Under the pieces are notes generated by a model. That model was not told the DNA's origin, did no database searches, and was given only the letters and a program-made list of their open reading frames with translations. The translations under genes were made by a program, and so were the position numbers. Of a DNA stretch of 64,000 bases, positions 1 through 10,550 are shown one piece after another; positions within the stretch are counted from its first letter, which is position 1; each line of letters starts with the position of its first letter. Source of the stretch: Dactylorhiza incarnata (lineage: Eukaryota > Streptophyta > Magnoliopsida > Asparagales > Orchidaceae); contig JAWHQI010000001.1 in the NCBI GenBank assembly GCA_033032865.1, positions 1,758,001 through 1,822,000 of the forward strand. The letters are read 5' to 3'.

Positions 1-76
1 ATTTTCAAAAGGCGCGTAATAACTCGTAAAAATTGGGTTGCAAATATCTCTTTAGGGCCTGCAAATATAATCACCC
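1..76. repeat. Left arm of a 76-bp inverted repeat (partner 3662-3737)
   Basis: The reverse complement of 1-76 aligns without gaps to 3662-3737. Both arms are 76 bp. The part furthest from the interior is best conserved, with about 4 mismatches in 39 bp ending in GCGCCTTTTGAAAAT; the inner part is much more diverged. The pair encloses two other inverted-repeat pairs. It could be the termini of an old DNA transposon or two copies of one repeat in opposite orientation. The left arm may extend beyond the window. Confidence 0.6.
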
Positions 77-130
77 ATACATATATATATATACATATAT
101 ACATACATATATACATATATATACAGATTT
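77..130. repeat. TATATACA-type microsatellite
   Basis: Alternating TATATA/CATA runs. Similar runs occur at about 842-916 and 1366-1516. They generate long meaningless ORFs rich in Tyr and Ile on both strands. Confidence 0.85.
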
Positions 131-202
131 ATCTTTACAATATATAAAGAAATATAGAAGGCTAAGAAATTGCCTAGGTAAATAAGACATTAGGAAGATC
201 AT

Positions 203-305
203 GGCCGTCGAATCTGGCATGATATTTCATCAGCCGTCGGATCAATCCGCTCCCTCCCTCTCCACTTTTTTGTAGGTCTCCTAAACCTACTAGGGGGCGA
301 CCTAA
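203..305. repeat. Left arm of a ~102-bp inverted repeat (partner 1259-1360)
   Basis: Starts GGCCGTCGAATCTGG and runs through CAGCCGTCGGATCAA and CCTAAACCTACTAGGGGG. The reverse complement of 1259-1360 matches at roughly 85-90% by eye. A 21-bp segment beginning GGTCTCCTAAACC is also directly repeated just inside the arm (about 274 and 310). Microsatellites flank the outer side of both arms. This fits a DNA-transposon-like or foldback unit of about 1.16 kb. No transposase is visible inside. Confidence 0.65.
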
Positions 306-1087
306 AAAAGGTCTCCTAAACCTACTAGGGAGTGATCTAAAAAGAGCTGAATCGGGCGGTCAGTTTAATAGGCAAAATAAAGAGGCGTTGGGTTTCTAAC
401 TCTGGTAAGTTATCACAATGACAAATGACACAACCAACTGAACCAATACAACTTGATAAAATTTTGCATTCTATTTTTTAGTTAATCCTATCCGGAATAA
501 AAATAAACATAGTATTTAATATTTGATATAAAAATAATATTTATTATTTTTTTGTTTCTTAACGTTATTAAAATAAATATCATTATTATTTATATTATAT
601 ATAAGTGTGTAATATGTATATATATTACAAAGCATATTGAGACATCGATAGTTTAGTCACCGGTGTATATATTCCAAAGCATATCGCCGTATGGGCGGGC
701 GAAGCCTGCTGATTGCACACGCAGGGCCGGAGGCCTGTACAGTTGCACTCACGTTGGGCCGGAGGTCCGCGCCCGTAGTACTATTACGGAGACGTTACTG
801 TCGCGACGGGTGCAACGGCCGGCGGGCCATGCCGTTCGACTCATATATATATACAGATATATATATACATACAGATATATATATACACATATATATATAC
901 ATACATATATATATACGAGTGACAGAGCACGGGGGCCCCCCGTGCGGGCGGCGACATTCGGCAAGGGTGACGACATTCAGCGGGGGGGGGGGGGGTGACA
1001 TTCGACAGAGACGGCGAATTTCTGCGGGGGCAATCTATATTTATATCAGTATATATAAATTAAATTTAATTTTGCTCAACAAAAACT
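306..1087. other. Interior of the 1.16-kb inverted-repeat unit; no gene seen
   Basis: Very AT-rich to about 660, then a GC-rich patch (690-840), a TATATACA microsatellite (842-916), a second GC-rich patch and a 14-base G run (982-995). The ORFs here are microsatellite translations with no recognisable domain. The sharp AT/GC alternation suggests several small insertions. Confidence 0.5.
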
Positions 1088-1160
1088 ATATGGTGTGATG
1101 GTTGTCATCTTTGGTTGACATAGTGGAGACCTGGGTTCAATTCTCACCATTGACAAATTT
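1088..1160 (+). other. Possible tRNA-derived SINE head (Pol III A and B box-like)
   Basis: TGGTGTGATGG resembles an A box. About 40 bp later GGTTCAATTCT, inside GAGACCTGGGTTCAATTCTC, resembles a B box. That spacing and the phrase GAGACCTGGGTTC are typical of plant tRNA-derived SINEs. No cloverleaf can be folded with confidence, and no clear 3' tail or TSD is seen, so this is a tentative call. Confidence 0.3.
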
Positions 1161-1258
1161 TATGAGATTAAAAAACAGGTCATATGACACTCATTTTTCA
1201 ATAAATTTAGGGGTAAAATCGTAATTTCATGTTGTAGGGTACTCTACATCTTCATAGT

Positions 1259-1360
1259 TTTAAGTCACCCCCTAGTAGGTTTAGGAGACCTATGAAAAAG
1301 TAGAGAGAGAGAGCGATTTGATCCGACGGCTGATGAAATATCAAGCCAGATTCAACGGCC
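1259..1360. repeat. Right arm of the ~102-bp inverted repeat
   Basis: Reverse complement of 203-305, ending at ...TTCAACGGCC. It is followed immediately by the TATATACA microsatellite to about 1516. Confidence 0.65.
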
Positions 1361-1365
1361 GTAAA

Positions 1366-1516
1366 GATATATATATATATACATACATATATATGGTAAA
1401 GATATATATATATATATATACATACATATATATATACATATATATATATACATATATATATATACATATATATATATACATATATATACATATATATATA
1501 TATACATATATAGACA
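1366..1516. repeat. TATATACA microsatellite
   Basis: About 150 bp of TATATATACATA-type repeats, open in several frames on both strands and without coding meaning. Confidence 0.85.
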
Positions 1517-2427
1517 CACCACACAGGCATACATAGGTATATATGTTTGTGTGTGTTTATATATATATATAATAGTCTAGCTCCTCAAAATTTATAGTTT
1601 GTCTTCACTTATACCCTAACACACCTCAATGCTGGACTTTGCCCCTCCCAGGGTTGCCGAGAAGGAAGGGGAAGCATGGGACCTGCCGAGAGTTGCGGTG
1701 GACGCATTAGGCGCCGCCATGCTCGTCACGATAATTCTTGATCTATGGCGAATATCTTTGGGTTCTGTCATCCCGTCTTCGCAATCGAACCATTGCATTC
1801 AGCCTGGCCTCGTCTGGTTCCCTGGCCCCGACAGACACTTGCAGAATGACAGCGTTTGATAATCTCCCATATTCAAACTAGTGGTTTGTTGCTCAGATCA
1901 GGTCTGGGAGCTCTTCATGAAAACCTGGTTGACAAGCTTGTGTTCATTCTAGTTGATTCATTGTTTGTTGCTAAGAATGTTTGGAAAATTCAAGTTTTTG
2001 TCTCAACAGTATATAATTAAGCTACTTAATCCCCTGGTTAGTTGTTTTTTTCCTCCTGTATTTAGTAACCTGGTAAGAACTTTTCTTATATCAGTTTCAA
2101 TTAGTGGTTTCTGCTCAAACTGTTTATAAAGATGTGCGGTAACGTTGTTATCCTTGAAGAAATAAGACAGAAGGTAATCTCATTATTCTCCAATTTTAAA
2201 TATTCCAACTTATATAATTCGGTATGTTTATGGACGGCTGAGATGAAGATCTGTGTGCTTTATGATGCTTAGTATTTTCTTCTTCTCCAATTTGGTGTAC
2301 TGCAGCACCTGGGGTAGATGATTGTGAGAAGTAGCAGTTATGATTATTAGTTTCTAGTCTAGTTGCTCAAACATAATTTTTATGACGAACATAAATTCTC
2401 CAAATCTGATATTAAGTCAACAACGTT
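1517..2427. other. Unassigned low-complexity-free DNA
   Basis: No recognisable gene. A GC-richer block at about 1625-1860 has a short open frame on each strand without a familiar domain; it could be a captured exon fragment but nothing in the sequence proves this. The rest is AT-rich with no long ORF. Confidence 0.4.
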
Positions 2428-2680
2428 GACGTGTTTTTTTGCGCCGGTGTGTTTGGACAAAAACGTCACCTTCATAGAATGTATGTTTGACATGACAAAT
2501 GTATGTTTGACATGACAAATGTATGTTTGACATGACAAATGGTTGTGACCGCCGTCAAAAAAGAAAATTAGTTTTGAGCATAAAAGGAGATGAAGTTCAT
2601 TAGGTGAGGTCGGGCATTCATGAACGACGACGGTTCATAATTACCTTGTTTGTGACAGCCACTGCTGTGCCAAATGGTTC
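2428..2680. repeat. Left arm of a ~220-250-bp inverted repeat (partner 3093-3314)
   Basis: Matches the reverse complement of 3093-3314 over most of its length (about 75% by eye). Shared blocks include GTTTGGACAAAAACGT, CATAAAAG and TAGGTGAGGTCGGGC. The left arm is longer because it contains three 20-bp tandem copies at 2481-2540. Confidence 0.65.
2481..2540. repeat. Three perfect 20-bp tandem copies
   Basis: The 20-mer starting TGTATGTTTGACATGAC is repeated exactly three times at 2481, 2501 and 2521. The partner arm has a single copy-equivalent, so the array expanded after the arms separated. Confidence 0.9.
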
Positions 2681-3092
2681 TTGGGTCTGTGAAGTTTTGG
2701 TGTGGGCTTGGCTTTGGGAGTCTTAACAAGCCTCATATCTATACTTGGAAAGCTTGTTTGGGTCTACTCGGTCAAAAGCTCATTCAGTCTTGGGTTTTGT
2801 CAGGTCTGGTCTAGGCCTTTGTCTGGCTTTGAAGACCCTTACAAGTCTTATGTCTCTATTTGGCCTAGCCCGGTGTCTGCCCTGGTCCCAGATAACCCAC
2901 ATCCGAGTCTGGTGCTGCTAAAGCCGGGGGCCCAATCCCGTAGCACCAAGTGGTTGGTACTCTTGATGTCTGCTACCATGTGTGGAGATGTGGTCTTCTG
3001 AGTTGGCGGCGCTGGGTCTATGTTAGAAATAGACGAGGTAGGACGAGGGAGTTATGTCTAAAGCTTGTGCTTTTCAAGTTTCAGCTGATTTT
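2681..3092. other. Spacer between inverted arms
   Basis: No recognised coding domain. An imperfect ~115-bp direct duplication is visible (about 2706-2755 against 2822-2871, sharing CTTTG, GTCTTA and ATCTCTAT-type blocks). Confidence 0.4.
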
Positions 3093-3314
3093 GGCTCTGT
3101 TTGGCATGACGGTGGCGGTCGTGAACACGATGGTTATGAACCGTCATTCGTGAACGCCCGACCTCACCTAAGGAGCTTCATCCGCTTTTATGTTCAAAAC
3201 TAGTTACCTTTTCTTGGTGGCGGTCATTACCGTTGTCTTGCCGAACATGCATTCAATGATGGTAACGTTTTTGTCCAAACTCATCGGAGCAAAAAAACAG
3301 TGCCAAACAGAACC
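3093..3314. mobile_element. MITE-like unit with 14-bp terminal inverted repeats
   Basis: 222 bp bounded by GGCTCTGTTTGGCA and its near-perfect inverse TGCCAAACAGAACC (one mismatch). It has no coding capacity. The flanks are TTT and TTA, which would suit a diverged 3-bp TWA duplication as in PIF/Harbinger MITEs, but the superfamily is not proven. It is also the right arm of the larger inverted repeat, so a related copy lies inverted at 2428-2680. Confidence 0.5.
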
Positions 3315-4023
3315 TTAGACCATGGAAAAGTACTTTTGAAGAATTAAGGAAAAGCTATCTAAATTATATATTTTTGCACGTAAATAAGTTGAATATAAAA
3401 TATATTATTGGATGAAACATTTTCTTTTCACAAGCATCGGAGATATTAAAAATAGATGTTTTGAGGAAAAGACACGACCTGCTTATGATTGATTACCAAA
3501 AAAATATAGCTGGTTTGATGTTTATAGCGGAGTGCAGTTGGAGCAGTGCATTTGGAGGGCTTCATGGTTAATGGAAAATCTTAATGAATAGAATTTGTGT
3601 GATCCAAATATAATTTGAGTAGACAAGTGTGCATATCGTTTTATAATATATGATAATAAAAGGGTGCTGTTATAAGCAAACCCTTTTTGGTTGCTAGCAA
3701 ACCAATTTCTATGAGTTATTATGCGCCTTTTGAAAATACGCTTTGTACATGCATTTTTAGGAAAAGTGTTCAACACGAAAATTGTAGATCTCGTTTTATA
3801 GTATTCAATCCGGGTTGTTGAGTACTTTTACTCAAAAAGACAACTATTATTTTATCAATCGAAAGATTGGATATGTTTTGGAAAATAAACGCGAAATTTG
3901 TTTAGACGAAATCCGATGAATTAAGAGCTAGCACTTGATCTAAAATACTTTTGGAATAAAATAGAAAATCATAAAAGATAAAATTGCAAACTCTTAATAA
4001 GAATACTTCGACCGTGGAAGTTT
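3315..4023. other. AT-rich non-coding DNA with inverted-repeat arm 3662-3737
   Basis: Contains the right arm (3662-3737) of the repeat described at 1-76. No gene is seen; the short ORFs are chance AT-rich frames. Confidence 0.5.
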
Positions 4024-4137
4024 TGTTGGCATGTTTTAGAGTAGTGGTGTGCGTATAGGAGTGGTGTGCGTTTAGAGATGTTGTAGAGGTATATATACAT
4101 GTATGTATTAATAATGACAAGAAGCCCTAATTCTACA
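4024..4137 (+). mobile_element. 3' end of the Copia-I 5' LTR
   Basis: The right boundary is firm: the sequence ends in TACA directly before a methionyl-initiator-type PBS at 4138. The left boundary is tentative. A TGTTGG at 4024 is the nearest canonical start, but that would make an unusually short LTR (114 bp), so the true start may lie further left or be eroded. No matching 3' LTR is in the window because the element is truncated at about 59276. Confidence 0.5.
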
Positions 4138-4150
4138 TGGTATCAGAGCC
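4138..4150 (+). promoter_or_regulatory. Copia-I primer-binding site (tRNA-iMet)
   Basis: TGGTATCAGAGCC is the standard plant copia PBS complementary to the 3' end of initiator tRNA-Met. It lies immediately after the LTR terminus. Confidence 0.92.
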
Positions 4151-4151
4151 A

Positions 4152-4176
4152 GGGGGGGGGGGGGGGGGGGGGGGGG
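4152..4176 (+). repeat. 25-base G homopolymer one base after the PBS
   Basis: Uninterrupted G25 in the Copia-I leader. Other G/C runs are at 982-995, 4757-4790, 21804-21833 and 49929-49944. Confidence 0.95.
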
Positions 4177-4756
4177 AAGGGAGCCGTCGTGTGCGCCGAT
4201 CGTGTGTCTCGCTGGAGCATAGCTTCCCGTCGCAGAAGGTCGCATCGCTTCCCATCCTCAGCATCATCGATCAAGGGCGCATCGCTTCCCTCACTTGCCG
4301 TCGCTGCAGATTGATCGACGACAAGGGCGCCGTCCTTGACGATTCGACTGTGGAGTTCCCGTCGTGGAGGCATCGTCGATCGTGTGTCTCGCTGGAGCAC
4401 AAGGGCGCTGTCGCTGAAGACTGGTCGACGACAAGGGCGCCGTCCTTGTCGATCGTGGAGGCATCATTGGTCGTGGAGCATCGTTGACGACGGTGAAGGG
4501 AGCGAGTATCCTCGACGAATCAGCAATAGGAGCTCATCCTTGACGAATCAGCAATAGGTGCTCTCGACGACTCTCGACGAAGCAGCTGGAGCTCTCGACG
4601 AATCGGCAATAGGCGACGACACTCGACGAATCAGCAATAGTAGCTCTCGACGACTCTCGACGGAGCAGCAGGAGCTCTCGGCGAATCAACAACAGCCCTC
4701 CATCTTCTCGTCAAACCAAAGCCAATTTCTGAAGGTGCTCTCGACGAACCAGCTGT

Positions 4757-4790
<34 letters not shown>

Positions 4791-4837
4791 CTATGTTTGC
4801 TTGATTGGTGTGGGCACTAGTAAGTGTCGATGAAAGG
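4177..4837 (+). other. Copia-I leader, rich in TCGACGA and CGTCG motifs, with a G34 run
   Basis: GC-rich untranslated leader between PBS and gag. It holds repeated phrases such as ACAAGGGCGCCGTCCTTG (about 4322 and 4431) and GTGTGTCTCGCTGGAGCA (4201 and 4381). A run of CTCTCGACGA/ACTCGACGAATCAGCAATAG units spans about 4500-4700. An uninterrupted 34-base G run occupies 4757-4790. The short ORFs here are repeat translations. Confidence 0.7.
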
Positions 4838-5653
4838 ATGGAGGACGTCCTCAAGAAGCTGGACCCGGCAGAGGTGGTTACCTTGTTGAAGCTGTTGGGT
4901 TCATCATCCCGATTGGTGAAGTTAGACCTTCCACCGGTTGACCTGAAGCTCAATGTACCGACCACCTATCTGGGTTGGTCGCGCCGCGCGAGGAAGACTC
5001 TTACAACGCAGAAGGTTGTGGGTTTCTTGACAGGGGAGTTGAAGAAGCCAGAGAACCAAACTGCGGGAGATGAGTGAGAATCAACCCACATGACGGTGTT
5101 CATGTGGCTTCTCAGCTCAGTTGTCCCATTGATTGCTGCCATGGTTGATGGCCTGGAGACAGTCATGGAGGTTTGGGACAGGCTGCGAAGTACATATGAT
5201 GGAGTGGGGAACACTCTCAGAGTCTTTCAGGTGAAGGGAGAAATCGATGACACAGTTCAAGGGAAGAAGACTGTGCATGAGTACGCATCAGAGTTAGAAC
5301 GATTATGGGTGAACTATGACCATGCTTCTGGTGGTATGTGTTACAGTGACCCACAGTATAAGGCTTCCAAGATTATAGTAGAAGAGAGGACCAGGAGGTT
5401 CTTGAAGGGGTTAAATGAACGGTTCGATCAGAGGAGAGCCTTACTTCTGTTGGGTACGAAGATCCCCACTCTGGCAGAGGCTATCTCGGCCATGATTCAG
5501 GAGGAGACCCGGTTCGAACTCCAAGAAGGGACCGGAGATTCCGCTGCCGTAAAGTACGCACTAGCGACTACTAGCACGGGTATTCCAAGACCACGAGAGG
5601 AAACACGATAGTGCTAAAACTGCTGGGAGACAGGTCATTTGTTGTATGCTTGC
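4838..5653 (+). pseudogene. gag: Copia-I gag (UBN2-like capsid plus CCHC zinc knuckle), degraded
   Basis: Reads MEDVLKKLDPAEVV near the start, then a stop before THMTVFMWLL, and continues as a copia-type gag (VMEVWDRLRSTYDG, GKKTVHEYASELERLW, RRFLKGLNERFDQ). This is the UBN2/retrotransposon gag family that packages element RNA into cytoplasmic particles. A CCHC knuckle of 14 codons lies at 5612-5653 with the CX2CX4HX4C spacing intact, but it has a TAA inside the first CX2C and a TAG just before it. A frameshift in a G run near 5665 separates it from the protease. At least three disabling changes are visible. The start was chosen at the first Met of the homologous frame. Confidence 0.8.
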
Positions 5654-6612
5654 CCAGACCACCCAAGGAGGGGGATTTTGGTGGTCGTGGACGTGGTCGT
5701 GGATGTGGTCGTGGACGTGGTCGTGGCCAGGATCGTGGTGGCAGAGGTGGCTATCGTGCCAATCTAGGCATTAGTGGATGTGATGAGAAGGCTGGTGTTA
5801 TCTACTCTGAGGAGGTGCAAACTCTTATGAGTCTAATGAACAAGATGGAGGGCCTCAAGAGGAGGCAAGCTGGAGACGCCATTGAGGGGCCATCTCATGC
5901 TATGTATGCCCATCCTTCTGGAATGACAGAGTGGATTGTTGACTCGTGTGCATCCCGACATGTGACCGGGGACTCGGGGAAGTTCACTTCCTACTCACGC
6001 CTTGCATCTCCAGATGGCATCCAGACAGCGGATGGGACCATTCAGCCAGTAGTTGGTAAGGGTACAGTCAATTGCACAGGTTCGGTAAAACTATTCAATG
6101 TCTTGCATGCTCCCTCATTTCCTGTTAGCCTTTTGTCTATCAGCTCTATTATACTCCAACTAAAATGTACCGTCTCCTTTGATATTCCCAAGGTGACCTT
6201 CCAGGAGAAAGAGACGAGGCGTATACTTGGGAATGGGACCTGGCGTGATGGGTTGTGGTACCTGAATCAGCAGGGATTGGACACTGCACTTGTATCTGCG
6301 ACGGAGAAGATAAAGGAAGGGAACCTGGAGACAAGTATAGAGGAGGCAATTCTGCTCCACCATCGACGTTTAGGCCATTCATATTTTGGTGTTTTAGAAC
6401 GATTGTTTCCTTCTATTTTTAAAAAAGCATGTAAAAGTAAACTTGTGTGTGATGTTTGCGACTTAGGCAAGCTTACAAGAAACTCTTATGCTAGTTCTGG
6501 TTATAGAAGCTCTTCTGTGTTTAATGTAGGGCATTCAGATGTTTGGTGTCCGTGTGCAGTTAATTTCTCTAATGGCTATAGATACTTTGTGACCTTTGTT
6601 GACTGCGCTTCC
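5654..6612 (+). pseudogene. pol: Copia-I protease and N-terminal half of integrase, interrupted
   Basis: Follows the zinc knuckle after a frameshift. Order: an RG-rich linker (FGGRGRGRGCGRGRGRG, 5670-5750); an aspartic protease motif WIVDSCASRHVTG (Asp codon 5941), where the usual DSG is DSC; a GAG-pre-integrase HHCC-like segment (HHRRLGHS ... CDVCDLGK, 6358-6470); and the start of the integrase core with its first catalytic Asp in VGHSDVW (about 6530-6550). The frame is cut at 6612 by Tekay-1 and resumes at 28777. The Gly-to-Cys change next to the catalytic Asp would probably impair the protease. Copia is certain; the lineage within copia is not resolved. Confidence 0.85.
6608..6612 (+). repeat. 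TSD of Tekay-1, left copy (CTTCC)
   Basis: CTTCC at 6608-6612 precedes the TGTAACATCCC terminus. The same five bases at 28772-28776 follow the TTACA terminus. Collapsing one copy lets the Copia-I integrase frame continue, which confirms both element boundaries. Confidence 0.95.
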
Positions 6613-9600
6613 TGTAACATCCCAAGAACAACTAGACCACTAAGATGCATTTTATCATGACAAGGTCATGACCTTGCTCTAAGAGACCAAAATGGCCCTA
6701 AGATCTAAGGTGTATAAGTGAAAATCACCTTGGTGTGCAGACAACCTATTTTAGAACCCAAGCATAAAGCAACCCCAATAGGTGCCCATGGACCCAATGT
6801 CACAAGTGTGACTCAATTTTTCATGTATGGCATGAATCTAGGGTTTAGAGAAGTCAAATCCACTCAAAACTTTGGTGGATGGTAGATCTAGACATGGAAG
6901 GCCTCTGGACAACATATTCATGCCTTGGGGATTTTCTACAATTCCCTTACTTATAGGCTGAATCAGTGAAACTCAATAATATAAAAGTTGTAGATCTAGG
7001 TGTCTACTTTATTTAGAAATTTGAATCAGCTCTTTTGGAACACTATAGAACCCTCAACATCCATTTTAGTGAGACTGGTCATAATGAAAAATCAGAAATT
7101 AGATTGTGTATAACTTTTAAATGGTAAATCTGATGGAGCTGAAATTTAGGACTTGCATGCATGTGCCCTATTTCTAGCTTGTGTCTAAAAATTAGAATTT
7201 TTGGAGTTAATTTTCCCAAGGTTTTGTTCAAAATGTGATAATCATATAAATGGAATTTTTGAAGTTTTGTAACTCCAAATGACCCCAAATTTGGGTGTCA
7301 TAATTATTTGTCCATTATTAGACCATGGTTAAAATTTTAGAGCATTTGGACCTCTGCATGTAGGGTAATTCCATTTGCATGTCTGTACCTAAAATGTGTT
7401 ATGGTGTGCCAATAGCCAAAAGAAATGTTGTGTATCCAGCACAAATGGCTTAGTGTTTGCTTCTGAAATTTTGGCCACACGCTCCTTATGACATAATACA
7501 TTACCTCAGAAAAATTTAGGATTTTTGGGATAAAAAATCTTATGTATATGATCAACATGATTTATGTCACACTTTTGTATTTGTGAAATGTTCATGACTA
7601 AACCTTATAGAAAATTGTGAAACTCTGGATAATCACTTGTTATACCATTTAGAATCTCTGCAAATTTTGTAGACAATTTCAGAGATTATTTCCTTAGGAA
7701 TTATCAAATTTATCTTAGGTCACAATTCTGAATAACTGAAATTTCACTGAGCAAAATGTTTGAGAAATTTTTGAAACTTTGGAAAATAATTAGGAATCTA
7801 ATTATGAACCTTTGGAGTTTTTTGGTAGATTTTTTGGATGTATTATTTATGGTAAAATTTCATATATTCAGTTTGTCACAATTCTTATTTTATGAAATAT
7901 CTATGGTGAAACATTCCTGAAAATTTATGAAACTTTGGATATGATGTTTTTAGATCACTACAGTGGTATAGTAATTTTCTCAGAATTTTTGGAAAACATA
8001 AACTAGTACTTGAAGTGTAAAGTCATATTTTCATCCCTTATATGTTAAATAGAAATTATGATTATAAATCCTCTGGAAAATTATGAAATTCAGGAAATCA
8101 TGTTATTATGTCATCTTGTATCTGTGGAAATTTTTGACAAATTTATTGATGAATAATTTTGGTACATCCTTCACAAATTGGAATTATGATGTTTTCATTG
8201 ATTACTTAAGAATGTCTACTTACTGGATTTGGTAAATTATGAAATTGAGTATTTGTCTTATAAGATTAATATAGTCCTTTGGAAATTTTTGATAAGTTTA
8301 TTGATGGATAATTATGGTACTTTCCTTGTAATTTGAACCATGCCAAAGATTAATGAATTTTAATTAAAGGACAAATTAATTTGAATTATGTCAAAATTTT
8401 GGACACTTCTTAAATTACCCAATATGAACTTATGATATGAATTGTAGCTCATTTGGACGTGGTATGGTTAAGGTTGCATCATAGGAGTCAAATCTAGTTC
8501 AATCCCCTTTTGGTCTACGGATAGTAAAAACTAAAGTATTTGATCTAGACCCCAATTGATCTCCACACACTCAAGTATTAATTCCTGGAACATTGAGTGC
8601 ATTATAGAGAGTGATTAGTGGTCAACCCAATTAGTGACAACACAATAATGTAGAGTTGGGGTGCGTTTAGTAATTCATCGATTCAGGGTTTGCAACAGTA
8701 TGATGAGGGGACGGAACCATGGCATGTAAGGGGTGATGGTATAAGGATTGAGACCTTCAGTTGTATTTGAGAGATAACACGATGAAATAGCCGGTCACTA
8801 GGAAAGGTAGAGTTGTAGTGTTCAATTGAACACCGACTCTCGTCAGCCCGAGTCAAATGGTAATCCACCCTAGGGTTTGGAGCAATTGGAGAGTAAATAG
8901 GTATACAAGAATAGATAGTCACTAATGAGAGTAAATATCCTGGAAAGGGGAATTTGGGCTTCAGTCACCATCACATTCCCTAGTACCGTTGCGAGCCCTT
9001 CACCGGATAGTCCACGGGAAGTCTAGGATTCACCCCAAGCTTCTAAGTTCAACTAACAATAGACAAGAGTAGTTAAATAGGAGAACTTGAGATATAATCC
9101 CCTTCCCAAATTTAGGATGGAATGAAATATGGACTGACATGGTCCTGCGAGCGGTAGGATGGAGTTATAAGGAAGAACTAGGATAGTCCTGCGAGCGGTT
9201 GACTCGATGTTTATAAAGATCGGTTAGTATTGCGAGCTGGAGGCTCGATGGTAAGAGATGATATATAAATGCATATGCATAAGATGTGGTGGGTCTTCGG
9301 TTCTGTCTTAGTCGTCACATCGACAGCAGTTCGTTGACTCGGCAGTGCTAGAAGTTTAAAAAGGGGCCAGGTTGTTTTACTCCGCGTCTGACGGGATGGA
9401 TTCCCTAAACCCAGCCTGGCCAAATCCAGCAAGAGTACGCAGGAGCTCGTGAGTATCGGGTGCCGGTATCACAATGTACGTTAGGGCCTAGGTCTGGTAG
9501 TGTGACATACCCACCTAGGTGAGGATACGCCCGCTCCTCTGCCACCGTTTGACTACGACTGGAGGTGCCCGAGAGGTTAGCTACCTCCGAAAAGTGGGAA

Positions 9601-9697
9601 CTAAATGTCTGTACGTACATAGTCATGTGGGTGAGTTGCACCATCACATTGCATATCATAATATATCATTCATATCATTCTTGCATAAAACAGAGAC

Positions 9698-9737
9698 CTC
9701 ATCGTATAAACTAGTATGAGCTCTTTTATACGATGAG
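9698..9737 (+). promoter_or_regulatory. Hairpin with a perfect 12-bp stem in the Tekay LTR
   Basis: CTCATCGTATAA (9698-9709) pairs exactly with TTATACGATGAG (9726-9737) over a 16-base loop. It recurs in both duplicated segments of the 3' LTR (about 26737-26776 and 27933-27972) with arms unchanged. Function unknown; an RNA structure or a protein-binding dyad is possible. Confidence 0.75.
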
Positions 9738-9761
9738 TTTACTTCTTGCCAGATCCCTTTG

Positions 9762-9789
9762 CTTATGTGTTTGTGTGTATACACATAAG
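9762..9789 (+). promoter_or_regulatory. Second hairpin (9-bp stem) in the Tekay LTR
   Basis: CTTATGTGT and ACACATAAG are perfect inverse arms around a 10-base loop, 24 bases after the first hairpin. The arms are retained in the 3' LTR copies. Confidence 0.7.
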
Positions 9790-10537
9790 TTGAGGTTATT
9801 TTCATAGCTACTCTAGTTGCTACTTTATTTGCTCTAGTTTACATTTTAACTTCTCGTTGCTCCTTGTTACTACTACTACTATAGCTTTTCTTGTCTAATA
9901 CACTCGTTATATAGTCTGTATAGTAGAACTGCTAGAATAAATTCTTTATGATCTATACTCATGCTACCCAGCTCCACTGTCACCTGCTTGTTTTGTTTAC
10001 CCCTTATTGTCCCCCGCTTCCTCCTCCCGCACGGTGCCTAGGAGTCGCGGGTGGAGGCGGTGAGGAATATGCTGAGTCTTATAGGCTGACGGTCAGTGGA
10101 GCTCATCATTTTAGGGATGGTGTGTCGGAGCAGCAGGACCCCGTTTAGGAGACGGGTCAGGAGGACAAGATGAAGCAAAGCAACCACTACCCGTTGTTGC
10201 AGCAGTAGCTACAGACGCGTGATGACAAAGTTTGATAGCTTTCGCATAGATATAGAGTGAGAGAGTGGTTGTACTTTATTTGGACATGTACATGGCATAG
10301 CCCTTTTTCTCTTTCACTTAATGTACTCATTGATATATATACACTTATGTGTGATTGTGGACTTGCTATATTTTAATTAATTTTCATCTTATATCTTGTT
10401 GGCCTGTTTGATCATTCTTGCCGACAGGATCAGCATCTTGCAGAGGCAGCTAACTCGTGTGTTAGTGTCACCGTAAGGCGATGGTTCTAGGCATAAGATC
10501 TGGGAGCTCTCCAGGTGCGGGGGAGGGATCTTACAAC

Positions 10538-10550
10538 TGGTATAAGAGGA
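10538..10550 (+). promoter_or_regulatory. Tekay-1 primer-binding site (degraded iMet type)
   Basis: TGGTATAAGAGGA lies two bases after the 5' LTR terminus and matches the initiator-Met PBS TGGTATCAGAG except for an A in place of C. Confidence 0.75.

Larger units (their letters stand above)
6613..10535 (+). mobile_element. Tekay-1 5' LTR (3.92 kb)
   Basis: Runs from TGTAACATCCC to TTACA directly before a PBS. Compared with the 3' LTR it lacks about 0.7 kb present at 13500-14230. It has no coding ORF. The middle (7.1-8.4 kb) is AT-rich with degenerate repeats containing TTCTCAGAATTTTTGG-like phrases. The right part has GTCCTGCGAGCGGT repeats (about 9142 and 9187) and two adjacent hairpins (9698-9789). 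The long GC-poor tract explains the lack of ORFs over 4 kb. Confidence 0.9.

Noticed and set aside
663..1536. Several overlapping ORFs of 60-135 codons on both strands
   Set aside because: They are mostly Tyr/Ile/His translations of TATATACA microsatellites with no domain.
2702..3153. Two overlapping + strand ORFs
   Set aside because: Located in the spacer and arm of an inverted repeat, no recognisable domain; the second enters the MITE-like unit.
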